Assembly (NCBI RefSeq): GCF_019396345.1
Contig: NZ_JAHKRM010000016.1
Location: 231,436-295,435, forward strand
DNA: 64,000 nucleotides
Reading direction: 5' to 3'
Origin: Nonomuraea guangzhouensis
GTDB taxonomy: Bacteria; Actinomycetota; Actinomycetes; Streptosporangiales; Streptosporangiaceae
Shown: positions 50,228-58,936 of the stretch, piece by piece
Position numbering within the stretch: the first letter of the stretch is position 1
How the letters are laid out: the number at the start of each line of letters is the position of its first letter
Made by a program: the position numbers and the translations under genes
The notes under the pieces: model-generated
The model's input: only the letters and a program-made list of their open reading frames with translations
The model's database searches: none
What the model was told of the DNA's origin: nothing

Positions 50228-52281
50228 GCGCTTTCGGGGAATGGACCACGGCGTACGGGCTGCCTGCCTTCGCGTACACGATGGACCAGGAGCGCGACCC
50301 ACGCGCCGAATGGGACCCGGTCCTGGATCCGCTCACCCGCCGGCACTTCCTCCATGTCGGGAACCGGCGGATCACGCTGGTCACGGACAACTACGGGCTC
50401 AGCGACCTCTTCGACGAGCACACCGGGCTGCTGTGGCTCACCCGGGGCACGGGCGTCACCCGAGCCGGGACCCTTTCCACCGATATTTCGGGATCGGAGC
50501 GGATCTTCGGGCCGACGTTTTCGATCGTCCGGGTCGCCGATGACCGGGTGACGCTGGAGCGTACGGTGCTGTGCCCCGAGGGCGAGTGGCCGTGGGTGCT
50601 GATCCGGCTGCGCGTACGCAACCTCCTCGACGAGCCGGTACGACTGGAGCTGACCGAGGAGTGGACGCCCGCAGCCGCCCGGGTCGAGCTCATCACCGGC
50701 GCGAAGCCGGCCGAGGATCCCGGACTGGAGCTCGAACTCATCGGCGGGGCCCGGACCGGGTCCGGCCACTTGAACGTACCCCTGGATCTGGCGGCGGGCG
50801 AAGAGCGGCTGCTGGAGCTGAGGTACGGCCTGCTGGACGGCGGGACCGCAGCCCCGCCGTCCAGCGGAGTCCCGGCGTCCGGCGGCTGGACGGACGGCAA
50901 GGCGAACGGCTGGGCGGGCGAGGCGGCGGGGGTGTTCGACCGCAGCCTCGCCGCGCTGCGTGACCGGCTGCCCAAGGCGGTCGCGGCGCGGGCGCCCGAG
51001 GCCGCGCGGGAGGTCCCGTGGCACGCGGCGCTGCTGACCGGCGCGTCCTGCGCCGACGGCGTGCTCGGCGGGCACACCCTCGACCAGGGCTCGTGCTACT
51101 CCTTCCGGCACGGCTTCAACGGCGCCGCGCGCGACCCGCTCCAGCACGCGCTGCCGCTGGTGTACATCGAGCCGGACCTGGCCCTGTCCGTGCTGCGCAA
51201 CACCTGCGCCTGGGGCGGCCCCGACGGGGACCTGCCTTATGCGCTCGGACCGGACAAGCAGCCATGGACCGACCTGTTCCGCCCCTCGGACCAGAACCTG
51301 TGGGCCCTGTGGCTGGCGGCCGAATACCTGAGCGCGACGGACGACCTGGCCGCCTTCGCCGACGCCGTGCCGTACCACCCGGTCCATGGGGCCACGCCGG
51401 TGCCGCTCGGCGAGAACCTGCGCCGGCAGTTCAGGTTCCTCACCGACGTGGTGGGCCGGGGAGAGCACGGCCACCTGCGGATACTGAACGCCGACTGGAA
51501 CGACATGGCCATCACCGAGAGCGGCGTGGACCGCGAGGTGATGATCTCGCACGGCGAATCGGTCCTGAACTCCGCCATGGCCGCCTGGGTCCTGCCACGC
51601 TACGCGACCCTGGCCGAGCGGCTCGGCGACCACGCGACCGCGGCCGAGGCCCGCAAGCTCGGCGAGGAGCTGCGTGATCTGGTGGCGGGCGAGTGGAACG
51701 GCCGGTGGTACCGCCGCGCGTACGGCCCGGGAGCGGTCGTCGGAGAGGATGACATGTGGCTGGAAGTGCAGCCCTGGGCCATTCTGAGCGGCGCCGCGGC
51801 ACCCGAGCGGGCTGTGGACCTGTTGCACACGATTGAGCGGACTTCCGCCGCCGACTCGCCGCTGGGCGCCCGGCTGCGCTGGCCCGACCGGGGCGCCTAC
51901 GGTCCCGGCGGGGTCGGCACGATCTGGTACGCGATCAACATGACGCTGATCTGGGCCGCCGCCGAGCACGTTCCCGAGCTGGGCTGGCAGTGGTGGCGCC
52001 AGATGTCCCTGGCCGCCCATACGGCTGCCTACCCGGACGTATGGGAGGGCACGCTGTCCGGCCCCGACGCCTACCTGGCTCCCGAGACCGAGCGGCCGGG
52101 CCGTACGTGGGACCTGGCCGAGGTCGGCGTCGCCATGCAGGCGTACCCCGTCGCCAACCTGCACAGCCACTCCCAGCCGTTGCTGGCCTACCTGCGGCTG
52201 CTCGGCGTCGAGCCGTTCCGCCCGGCCAAGGCACCCGATGACGCCGGGTTCGAGTCGCGAGTCCTGCGGATCGGGTCGTGA
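50224..52281 (+). CDS. GH94/GH36-like carbohydrate enzyme
   Basis: 685 residues from ATG 50224, overlapping the permease stop (ATGA). An N-terminal beta-sandwich (about 20-250) is followed by an (alpha/alpha)6-barrel region (about 280-640). It contains LNADWNDMAITESGV with Asp424, resembling the catalytic-acid motif DWND of GH94 phosphorylases. Other family-like blocks are GGHTLDQGSCYSFRHGFNGA, RDPLQHALPLVYIEPDLAL and WLEVQPWAILSG. It could be a phosphorylase that releases sugar-1-phosphate or a hydrolase. No signal peptide is seen, so it acts in the cytoplasm on the imported glycoside. Assignment to GH94 is by motif only. Confidence 0.8.
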   Translation: MSAFGEWTTAYGLPAFAYTMDQERDPRAEWDPVLDPLTRRHFLHVGNRRITLVTDNYGLSDLFDEHTGLLWLTRGTGVTRAGTLSTDISGSERIFGPTFSIVRVADDRVTLERTVLCPEGEWPWVLIRLRVRNLLDEPVRLELTEEWTPAAARVELITGAKPAEDPGLELELIGGARTGSGHLNVPLDLAAGEERLLELRYGLLDGGTAAPPSSGVPASGGWTDGKANGWAGEAAGVFDRSLAALRDRLPKAVAARAPEAAREVPWHAALLTGASCADGVLGGHTLDQGSCYSFRHGFNGAARDPLQHALPLVYIEPDLALSVLRNTCAWGGPDGDLPYALGPDKQPWTDLFRPSDQNLWALWLAAEYLSATDDLAAFADAVPYHPVHGATPVPLGENLRRQFRFLTDVVGRGEHGHLRILNADWNDMAITESGVDREVMISHGESVLNSAMAAWVLPRYATLAERLGDHATAAEARKLGEELRDLVAGEWNGRWYRRAYGPGAVVGEDDMWLEVQPWAILSGAAAPERAVDLLHTIERTSAADSPLGARLRWPDRGAYGPGGVGTIWYAINMTLIWAAAEHVPELGWQWWRQMSLAAHTAAYPDVWEGTLSGPDAYLAPETERPGRTWDLAEVGVAMQAYPVANLHSHSQPLLAYLRLLGVEPFRPAKAPDDAGFESRVLRIGS

Positions 52282-53132
52282 CGCGGCTCGGGGTCGACGT
52301 CGGCGGAACGTACATCAAATGGGTGCTGCTCGACGAGGACGAGGTGGTCAGCACGGGCACCGTCCCCACGCCGCCGACCCCCGACGAGACGATGACGTTC
52401 GTCGCCTCGCTGGCCGCGCGGCGCGTGGAGAGCATCGGCATCGGGCTGCCCGGCCACGTGGACAGGGAGACCGGGACCGCGCTGTTCGTGCCGAACCCGC
52501 CCGGGAACTGGGACGGCTATCCGGTCGGCGCGCGGCTGGGCGAGCTGACCGGGACCCCGGTGGCCGTGGTCAACGACGCCCGCGCGTTCGGGCTCGCGGA
52601 GCTGCTGCTCGGGGCGGCTCGCGGGCTGCCTGACGTGCTGTTCGCGGTGCTCGGGACCGGGGTGGGCGGAGCGGTGGCGCTGCGCGGCGGGATACTCGTC
52701 GGCCCGCGCGACAATGTCGGCGAGATCGGGCACGTCACGGTCGCCCCGTGGGGGCCGGACTGCTGCTGCGGCAACCGGGGTTGCGTGGAGACGTTCGCCG
52801 GCGCGCCGGGCATCGTGCGGGCCTTCGGCTCCGGCCCGCCCGAGGCCGTCGCCGAGGCCGCCAGGGCGGGTGACGGGCGGGCGCAGGGTGTGCTCTCCAG
52901 AGCCGGCTGGGCGCTCGGCATCGCGCTGGGCGACGCGGCGGCGTTCTTCGGCGTCAGCACGGTGGTCGTGGGCGGCGGGGTGGCCGGCGCGCTCGATCTG
53001 ATGCGGTCCGCCCTGAACACGGAACTTGAGCGGCGACGTCCGCTCATCGGGGACATCGCGGTGCTACCTGCCGTACTCGGCCCGATGGCAGGGGCGATCG
53101 GCGCCGCGCTCTATGGGAGGAGATCTGGATGA
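52278..53132 (+). CDS. ROK-family sugar kinase
   Basis: 284 residues from a GTG overlapping the previous stop. The ATP phosphate-binding motif GVDVGGTYIKW is at the start, with FAVLGTGVGGAVALRGG and the ROK zinc-binding signature CCCGNRGCVETFAG near residue 160. ROK kinases phosphorylate hexoses or amino sugars at C6. The position next to a phosphorylase-like enzyme and a SIS protein fits processing of a free monosaccharide. Confidence 0.94.
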   Translation: MTRLGVDVGGTYIKWVLLDEDEVVSTGTVPTPPTPDETMTFVASLAARRVESIGIGLPGHVDRETGTALFVPNPPGNWDGYPVGARLGELTGTPVAVVNDARAFGLAELLLGAARGLPDVLFAVLGTGVGGAVALRGGILVGPRDNVGEIGHVTVAPWGPDCCCGNRGCVETFAGAPGIVRAFGSGPPEAVAEAARAGDGRAQGVLSRAGWALGIALGDAAAFFGVSTVVVGGGVAGALDLMRSALNTELERRRPLIGDIAVLPAVLGPMAGAIGAALYGRRSG

Positions 53133-53893
53133 AATGGATACGGCGCGCGATGGAGTTGCTCGGCGAGATCGAGCGGACACAGGAGGAAACGCTGACTTCG
53201 GCCGCTCGGATCGCTGCCGCGGCCATCGGCGGTGGGGGCGTGGTGCACACGTTCGGCACCGGACATTCACGGATGGGGGTGGAGGAGATGTTCCCCCGTT
53301 ACGGGTCCTATCCCGGCTTCCATCCCATCGTGGACCTGTCGACGACGTTCTACACCCAGGTGGCCGGGTCGAACGGGATGCGGCAGGCGATGTTCATCGA
53401 GCGGGTCGAAGGGCTCGCCGACGCCATCCTGGCCAACTTCGAGCTGCGGCCGACCGACGCGGCCATCGTGTTCAGCGTCAGCGGGCTGAACGCCGTGCCG
53501 ATCGAGATGGCGATGGGACTGCGCAAGGCCGGACTGCCCGTGGTGGCCGTGACCTCGATGCGGGAGACCACGGCCGTCGAGCCCGGCCATCCCAGCGGGA
53601 CCCGGCTCGCCGACCACGCCGACGTGGTGATCGACCTGTGCACCCCGGTCGGTGACGCGCTGTGCTCCGTCGACGGGCTGGCCGAGCCGGTCGGTCCGGG
53701 CAGCACGCTGGCCGCCGTCTCCGTGGTCAACGAGATCAAGGTCCGTACGGCCGAGCTGCTCGTCGCGGGCGGCTGGATCCCGCCGGTCATCTCCAGCGCC
53801 AAGCTCGTCGGCGCCCCGCGCTCCGAGGAGCTGTTCGAGGCCGCCTATCTCGAGCACGCCCGCCGCGCCGCCGCCGTGCTCAGGAAACCATGA
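53129..53893 (+). CDS. SIS-domain protein (UPF0309 type)
   Basis: 254 residues from ATG 53129, overlapping the kinase stop (ATGA). SIS motifs: VVHTFGTGHSRMGVEEMFPR (sugar-phosphate binding loop), FSVSGLNAVPIEMAMGLRKA and GLPVVAVTSMRETTAVEPGH. SIS proteins bind or isomerise phosphosugars, and the UPF0309 group is related to phosphosugar isomerases and MurNAc-6-P etherase. The probable substrate is the product of the preceding kinase. Confidence 0.92.
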   Translation: MKWIRRAMELLGEIERTQEETLTSAARIAAAAIGGGGVVHTFGTGHSRMGVEEMFPRYGSYPGFHPIVDLSTTFYTQVAGSNGMRQAMFIERVEGLADAILANFELRPTDAAIVFSVSGLNAVPIEMAMGLRKAGLPVVAVTSMRETTAVEPGHPSGTRLADHADVVIDLCTPVGDALCSVDGLAEPVGPGSTLAAVSVVNEIKVRTAELLVAGGWIPPVISSAKLVGAPRSEELFEAAYLEHARRAAAVLRKP

Positions 53894-54582
53894 GCGCCGT
53901 ACTGGTGGCCGGCTCGGACGGCGGCATCGGCCGCGCCTGCGTGGCGGCGGTCGAGGCCACCGGCGGGGCCGCCTTCGGCGTGGACCTGGCCGGCGGGATC
54001 GACATCACCGCGCCGGGGCACGCGGAGCAGGCCCTGGCCCAGGCGACGGCCGTACACGGGCAGATCTCCGGCGTCGTGCACGCGGTCGGCATGTCGGGCC
54101 GCTCGCTCGGCGACGGCGGCGTGGTCGAGTGCACCGACACGGCCTGGCACGAGGTGCACCGGGTCAACCACGAGTCGGTGTTCCGGCTGCTGCGCGCGGC
54201 GATCCCGGCGATGGGGAAGGGCGGCTCGATCGTGGTGATCGGCTCGGCGCTGGCCTCGTCGCTCGACGACGACTTCCGCACCGTGGCCTACGCCTCGGCC
54301 AAGGGCGCGCTGATCCCACTGATCAGGACCGCGGCCCGTGAGGCGGCGCCGCACGGCGTTCGGGTCAACCTGATCTCGGCCGGGCTGGTGGCCACGCCGA
54401 TGAGCCGCCGCGCCAGGACCTCCGAGACCGTCAAGGCCAAGCTGCCCTCACTGATGCCGCTCGGCGCCGGGCCGTGCGAGCCGGAGGAGGTCGCGCAGGC
54501 CGTGCTGTGGCTGCTGTCGCCGTCGTCCGGGCGGACCACGGGCGCGGTCATTCCCGTCGACGGAGGGTGGCACCTGCGATGA
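53890..54582 (+). CDS. Short-chain dehydrogenase/reductase
   Basis: 230 residues from ATG 53890, overlapping the SIS stop (ATGA). The cofactor motif is LVAGSDGGIGRACVAAV, the catalytic Ser is in VVIGSALASS and the Tyr/Lys pair is in YASAKGAL. The C-terminal VIPVDGGWHLR is typical of classical SDRs. The length is slightly short. It probably oxidises a hydroxyl of the sugar intermediate. Confidence 0.93.
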   Translation: MSAVLVAGSDGGIGRACVAAVEATGGAAFGVDLAGGIDITAPGHAEQALAQATAVHGQISGVVHAVGMSGRSLGDGGVVECTDTAWHEVHRVNHESVFRLLRAAIPAMGKGGSIVVIGSALASSLDDDFRTVAYASAKGALIPLIRTAAREAAPHGVRVNLISAGLVATPMSRRARTSETVKAKLPSLMPLGAGPCEPEEVAQAVLWLLSPSSGRTTGAVIPVDGGWHLR

Positions 54583-55796
54583 ACGTGCTGTGGGAAGGCG
54601 ACGTGGTGGTCGCGGGCGGGGGCAGCGCCGGGTGCGCCGCCGCCGTCGCCGCGGTGCGTTCCGGGGCGTCGTGCCTGCTGGTGGAGTCGGCGGGCTTCCT
54701 CGGCGGCACGGGCGCCGCGGTGCTCGACACCTTCTACGGCTTCTACGCCCCCGGCCCCGTCTCGCGGCGGGTCGTCGGCGGCGTCGGCTGGGAGGTGTGC
54801 GAGCGGCTCTTCGAGGCCGGAGCCGCCTTCGAGCGGCCCAACACCTATGGCGCGGGCACCGGGGTGACCTACGAGCCCGAGGAGCTCAAGCTGGTCTGGG
54901 ACGCGCTCGTCCCGGACGCGCTGCTGCACGCCAGGGTCTGCGACTTCGTGCCCGGCACCGGCGTGGTCGTGGAGACCGTGGCGGGCCGGTTCCTGGTCAA
55001 GGCCCAGGTGGTGATCGACGCCACCGGGGACGCCGAGGTGGCCTGGCGGGCCGGCGCCACCCTCGACCGGCCGGGAATGCGGCTCCAGCCGATGACGGCG
55101 ACGTTCCGGCTCGGCGGGGTCGATCTGTCCGCCACCAGCACGGCGGAGCTGCACGCGCTGATGGCCGACGCCGATCTGCCGAGGCGTGAGGGGTCCGTGC
55201 ACAGGACCGTGCACGACGGGATCGTGCACACCAACCTCACGCGGGTGACCGGCCTCGATCCGACCGATCCGGTCCAGCTCGCGGAGGCCGAGCGGGTGGG
55301 GCGGCGGCAGGTCCGCGACTACGTCGGCTTCCTGCGGGCGAAGGTGCCGGGGTACGGCTCCGCCGTGCTGCTCAGCACGTCCGTACGTATCGGCGTACGG
55401 GAGTCACGACGCCTGGTCGGACGATATGTCCTGACTTCTGATGATGTGTTGGCCGGGAGGGATTTTCCGGACACGATCGCGCGGTGCGGCGCGCCCATCG
55501 AGGACCACGCCTCGGGGGACGCCACCCGCTGGGAGTACGTCCACGATTTCGGCACCTACGGGATCCCGTACCGGTGCCTGCTCCCGGTCGAGGTCGGCGG
55601 GCTGATCGTGGCCGGGCGCTCGTTGTCGGCCACGCACGACGCCCACGCCTCCGCCCGGTCCATGGGGCAGTGCATGGCGATGGGGCAGGCGGCGGGGACG
55701 GCGGCGGCGCTGGCCGTACAGGCGGGGGTGGAGCCCGCGGCGGTGGACACGGAGCTGCTGCGTAAGCGGCTGCGAGAAGGAGGAGCGCTGCTGTGA
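54579..55796 (+). CDS. FAD-dependent oxidoreductase (PF12831-like)
   Basis: 405 residues from ATG 54579, overlapping the SDR stop. The dinucleotide-binding motif is VVVAGGGSAGCAAAVAAVRS with the acidic partner ESAGFLGGTGA. A second FAD contact, GRSLSATHDAHASARSMGQCM, is near the C-terminus. This FAD_oxidored group is often linked to carbohydrate catabolic loci. It is the second redox enzyme of the operon. Confidence 0.92.
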   Translation: MNVLWEGDVVVAGGGSAGCAAAVAAVRSGASCLLVESAGFLGGTGAAVLDTFYGFYAPGPVSRRVVGGVGWEVCERLFEAGAAFERPNTYGAGTGVTYEPEELKLVWDALVPDALLHARVCDFVPGTGVVVETVAGRFLVKAQVVIDATGDAEVAWRAGATLDRPGMRLQPMTATFRLGGVDLSATSTAELHALMADADLPRREGSVHRTVHDGIVHTNLTRVTGLDPTDPVQLAEAERVGRRQVRDYVGFLRAKVPGYGSAVLLSTSVRIGVRESRRLVGRYVLTSDDVLAGRDFPDTIARCGAPIEDHASGDATRWEYVHDFGTYGIPYRCLLPVEVGGLIVAGRSLSATHDAHASARSMGQCMAMGQAAGTAAALAVQAGVEPAAVDTELLRKRLREGGALL

Positions 55797-56737
55797 CGGT
55801 CCGGACCGTGCTGGGGGACGTCGACGAGATCGGCATCACCTACGCGCACGAGCACCTGTTCATGACCGGCGACTGGCCGGTACGCAACGAGCCGGACTAC
55901 CGGCTCGACTCCTTCGACGCCGCCGTCGTGGAGGTGACGGAGGCGCAGCGGCTCGGCCTGTCCGCGGTGGTCGAGATGACGCCGCTCGGCTTCGGCCGCA
56001 GCCCGTCGCTGATGAAGGAGCTGGCGGAGCGGACCGGGCTGCACGTGATCGCGGTGACCGGGTTCCACAAGAGCGGTTACTACAGCGACGCGCACTGGCT
56101 GCACCACTACTCGGTCGACGAGATCACCGAGCTGCTCGTGACGGAGATCGAGCTGGGCATGGACGAGTACGGGCTGGTGGGACCGCTGGTACGGCGGTCG
56201 ACGGCGCGCGCGGGTGCCATCAAGATCGCCACCGGGTACCACGCGTTCGGGCGAGGGGTGGCGCGGCTGATCAGCGCGGTGGCCGCCGCCGCGCGGCGGA
56301 GCGGGGTGCCGGTCGTCACCCATTGCGACAAGGGCACGATGGGGCACGAGCTGCTCGACGCGCTGGCCGCCGAAGGGGTGGCGGCCGATCGGGTGGTGCT
56401 CGGGCACATCGACCACAATCCCGATGCCGGATATCTCGTCTCATTGGCGGAGAGAGGGGCTTATCTGGCCTTTGATCGGCCCGGACGTATCAAGTACGGC
56501 CCGGACAGTGACATCGTCGCGCTCGTCGCCGAGCTCGCCGGGCACGAGCTGGGGGATCGGGTGCTGTTCGGGATGGACCTGGCGCGCAGGTCGTACTGGC
56601 CGAGCCTGGGTGGCGGACCTGGCCTGCCGTACCTCCTGGAGCGGTTCGTGCCGCGGCTGGAGGCCGCGGGTCTGGGTGAGGTGGCCAAGGCGGCGCTGAC
56701 CGAGAACCCGCGCGCCGCCTTCGCGCTGCGCCGTTAG
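55793..56737 (+). CDS. Phosphotriesterase-family amidohydrolase
   Basis: 314 residues from a GTG overlapping the previous stop. Metal ligands fit the PTE fold: HEH at His19/His21 (YAHEHLF), Lys in GAIKIATGY, His in THCDKGTMG, GHIDHNPDAGY and the final Asp in LFGMDLARRSYW. PTE-like lactonases hydrolyse sugar lactones, which fits a step after a sugar dehydrogenase. It is the last gene of the operon. Confidence 0.93.
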   Translation: MTVRTVLGDVDEIGITYAHEHLFMTGDWPVRNEPDYRLDSFDAAVVEVTEAQRLGLSAVVEMTPLGFGRSPSLMKELAERTGLHVIAVTGFHKSGYYSDAHWLHHYSVDEITELLVTEIELGMDEYGLVGPLVRRSTARAGAIKIATGYHAFGRGVARLISAVAAAARRSGVPVVTHCDKGTMGHELLDALAAEGVAADRVVLGHIDHNPDAGYLVSLAERGAYLAFDRPGRIKYGPDSDIVALVAELAGHELGDRVLFGMDLARRSYWPSLGGGPGLPYLLERFVPRLEAAGLGEVAKAALTENPRAAFALRR

Positions 56738-57561
56738 GGCAGGTTCTTCTCCACCTGGTTCTGCCAGTTCGTGTTGGTGTTGAGCTCCGGGGTGGTGCCG
56801 GCGAAGGCGCCTCTGGCGTAGGTGTCGCCCTGGAGCTGGTACATCAGCCAGGCCGTCACGTAACCGAGGAAGCCTCCGCCCGTGCCCTGGATCGTGTTGT
56901 GGTCGGCGCCCTTGAGCTGCGCCTTCGCCGCCGCGCCTGGGACCTGGCCGTAGTACGTCTGGAGGGCCGAGTTGGGGGAGATGAGGGTGTCGTTGGCGCC
57001 GCTGACGAACAGCACCGGGCAGGTGAGCTGGTCGACGTAGAACTTGTCCCCCGAACCCACCCAGATCGGCGCGGGCAGCGCGATGGGGATGACGGTGTCG
57101 ATCAGGCCGCCGGACTTGGTGGCGGTGTTGACCGCGCCACCGGCGCCCTGGGAGTGGCCGACCGCGCCGACCTTCGTCACGTCGAGCTTGCCGTAGAAGA
57201 CGCTGGAGCTGTCGGTGTTCCGGGCGATCAGGTACTGGGCGGCGGCGATCATCTCGGATCCGGTGCCGGTCGTGGTGTCGGTCGAGGCGACCACGGCGAA
57301 GCCCCAGGAGGCGAGCTGGTTGAGCAGCCCGGGATACTGCGTGGGCACGGCGCCCGTGCCGTTGCCCCAGGTGATGATCGGATGCTTGACACCCCCGGCG
57401 CCTAAGTCCGCCGGATAGTAGAGCTTGTAGCCCGGCGCGTCGGCGGTCGCGACCGCCCAAGGACCGGCGACCTTGTAGTGCGCCTCGATGGTGTCCGCGG
57501 CCTGGGCCGGTCTGGCCACGACCCCCAGCAGGAGCACCACGACGGCCACGAGAAGCTTCAT
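56734..57561 (-). CDS. Exported alpha/beta-hydrolase
   Basis: 275 residues from ATG 57561 with GGAGG upstream. The signal peptide is MKLLVAVVVLLLGVVARPAQA. The nucleophile elbow is GHSQGAGG, and acid/base residues are plausibly in FVSGANDTLISP and KGADHNTIQG. Its shape resembles the PETase/chlorophyllase-like group of secreted esterases. It converges with the operon's last gene by 4 bp, and its promoter region holds the second copy of the GntR-type motif. Confidence 0.9.
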   Translation of the reverse strand: MKLLVAVVVLLLGVVARPAQAADTIEAHYKVAGPWAVATADAPGYKLYYPADLGAGGVKHPIITWGNGTGAVPTQYPGLLNQLASWGFAVVASTDTTTGTGSEMIAAAQYLIARNTDSSSVFYGKLDVTKVGAVGHSQGAGGAVNTATKSGGLIDTVIPIALPAPIWVGSGDKFYVDQLTCPVLFVSGANDTLISPNSALQTYYGQVPGAAAKAQLKGADHNTIQGTGGGFLGYVTAWLMYQLQGDTYARGAFAGTTPELNTNTNWQNQVEKNLP

Positions 57562-57572
57562 ACGGCCTCCAC

Positions 57573-57588
57573 AAGTTGTACGGATGAC
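57573..57588. promoter_or_regulatory. Second copy of the candidate GntR operator
   Basis: AAGTTGTACGGATGAC lies between the divergent hydrolase and M28-like genes. Its reverse complement differs by one base from the 16-bp motif at 46369-46384 upstream of the UTRA regulator. This suggests that both neighbouring genes belong to the same regulon. Confidence 0.6.
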
Positions 57589-57637
57589 CGAAACTGTCGC
57601 TTCACAAAGGACCTGTGTCAATGGTTGGATCAGGCTC

Positions 57638-58936
57638 ATGGAGCACGTGCCTTCCGCTGTCGAGATGCTCGGCTGGATCGAGACCGTCGTGTCGCGGGGC
57701 ATCCGCCGGCCGGGATATCCGGCCGACGGGTGGACCGAGCGGTGGCTGGCCGAGCGGCTGACCGAATTCGGGCTGGAGGTCACGCTGGAGCCGGTGGAGG
57801 TGCCCCGCTGGCAGCCCGGCACCGGGGTGCTGCGGCTCGACGACGGCACGGAGCTGGCCGGGTTCCCGCTCCCGCACACCGCGCCGACCGACGGCCTGCG
57901 CGCCAGGATCGTGCCGCTCGCCGACGCGGGACCAGGCGACATCGCGGTGGACGAGCTGGCCTTCACCGAGCTGCCGCAGTCGTACGTCAGCACGCTGGCG
58001 ACCTCGGCCTACGACCCGGAGGGCGTCTTCGACACGCTCGTCCAGACCATCCCGTTCGGCCCCCGGATGATGGAGGTCGTCGAGCCCGCGCTGGAGGCGG
58101 GCGCGGCCGGCTACATCGGGGCGCTGACCGGGCTGCCGTGGGAGACGCGCGACTACTACGTGCCCTATGACGCGATCGAGCGGCCGATTCCCGGTCTGTG
58201 GCTGTCGGGGAGCGACGGCCGGCGGCTTCTGGACCGGCTGCCCTGCACGGGCGAGCTGGTCGCCCAGTCGGTCACCGACACCGTGACCACGCACAACGTG
58301 GTGGCCACGCTGCCCGCCGACTCGCCGTACACGGTCATCGTCGCCTCCCACCACGACGGGCCGTGGGCGTCGGCTGTGGAGGACGCCTCCGGCATCGCGC
58401 TGGTCCTGGCCGCCGCGCGTCACTGGTCTCAGGTGCCAGCCTCGGCCCGGCCGCACAACCTGATGTTCCTGTTCACCTCCGGGCACATGGCGCACGCGGC
58501 GGGCACGAGGGCGTTCATCGAACGCCACCGCCCGCTGCTGGCCGATGTGGTGCTCCAACTGCATCTCGAACATGCCGCGCTGCGCTGCGACGGCGTGGAC
58601 GGAGAGCTCGTCCCCACCGCGGACCCCGAGGTCAGGTGGTGGTTCACCAGCCGGATGCCACGGCTGGAGAAGCTGGTCGCCGAGACGCTGGAGACGGAGA
58701 AACTGCGCCGGTCCTTCGTGCTGCCGCCCGACGCGTTCTCGCCCATGCCGCCCACCGACGGGGCGTTCTTCCATCCTGAAGGCGTGCCGCTGGTGCACTT
58801 CCTGTCGGCGCCGATGTACCTGTTCGACTCGGCCGACACCCTCGACAAGATCGACGTGGCGGGGCTGGAGCCGCTGGCCCGCGCTGCCGTACGCATCGTG
58901 GCCGGCACCGCCGGGTGGTCGCCTCAGCCCTGCTGA
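57638..58936 (+). CDS. M28-like peptidase-fold protein with altered metal site
   Basis: 432 residues from ATG 57638. The M28-type core starts at about residue 210: VIVASHHDGPWASAVEDASG gives the first His/Asp ligands. The usual EE pair that follows is replaced by TSGHMAHAAGTRAF, and a later His occurs in FHPEGVPLVHF. The inserted PA-like region lies at about 80-180. Aminopeptidase activity is therefore uncertain. It is divergent from the secreted hydrolase and shares the candidate GntR operator. Confidence 0.8.
   Translation: MEHVPSAVEMLGWIETVVSRGIRRPGYPADGWTERWLAERLTEFGLEVTLEPVEVPRWQPGTGVLRLDDGTELAGFPLPHTAPTDGLRARIVPLADAGPGDIAVDELAFTELPQSYVSTLATSAYDPEGVFDTLVQTIPFGPRMMEVVEPALEAGAAGYIGALTGLPWETRDYYVPYDAIERPIPGLWLSGSDGRRLLDRLPCTGELVAQSVTDTVTTHNVVATLPADSPYTVIVASHHDGPWASAVEDASGIALVLAAARHWSQVPASARPHNLMFLFTSGHMAHAAGTRAFIERHRPLLADVVLQLHLEHAALRCDGVDGELVPTADPEVRWWFTSRMPRLEKLVAETLETEKLRRSFVLPPDAFSPMPPTDGAFFHPEGVPLVHFLSAPMYLFDSADTLDKIDVAGLEPLARAAVRIVAGTAGWSPQPC

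Noticed and set aside
50188..52170. 660-codon minus-strand frame over the GH94-like gene
   Set aside because: GC shadow; the plus strand is coupled at both ends and carries the DWND motif.
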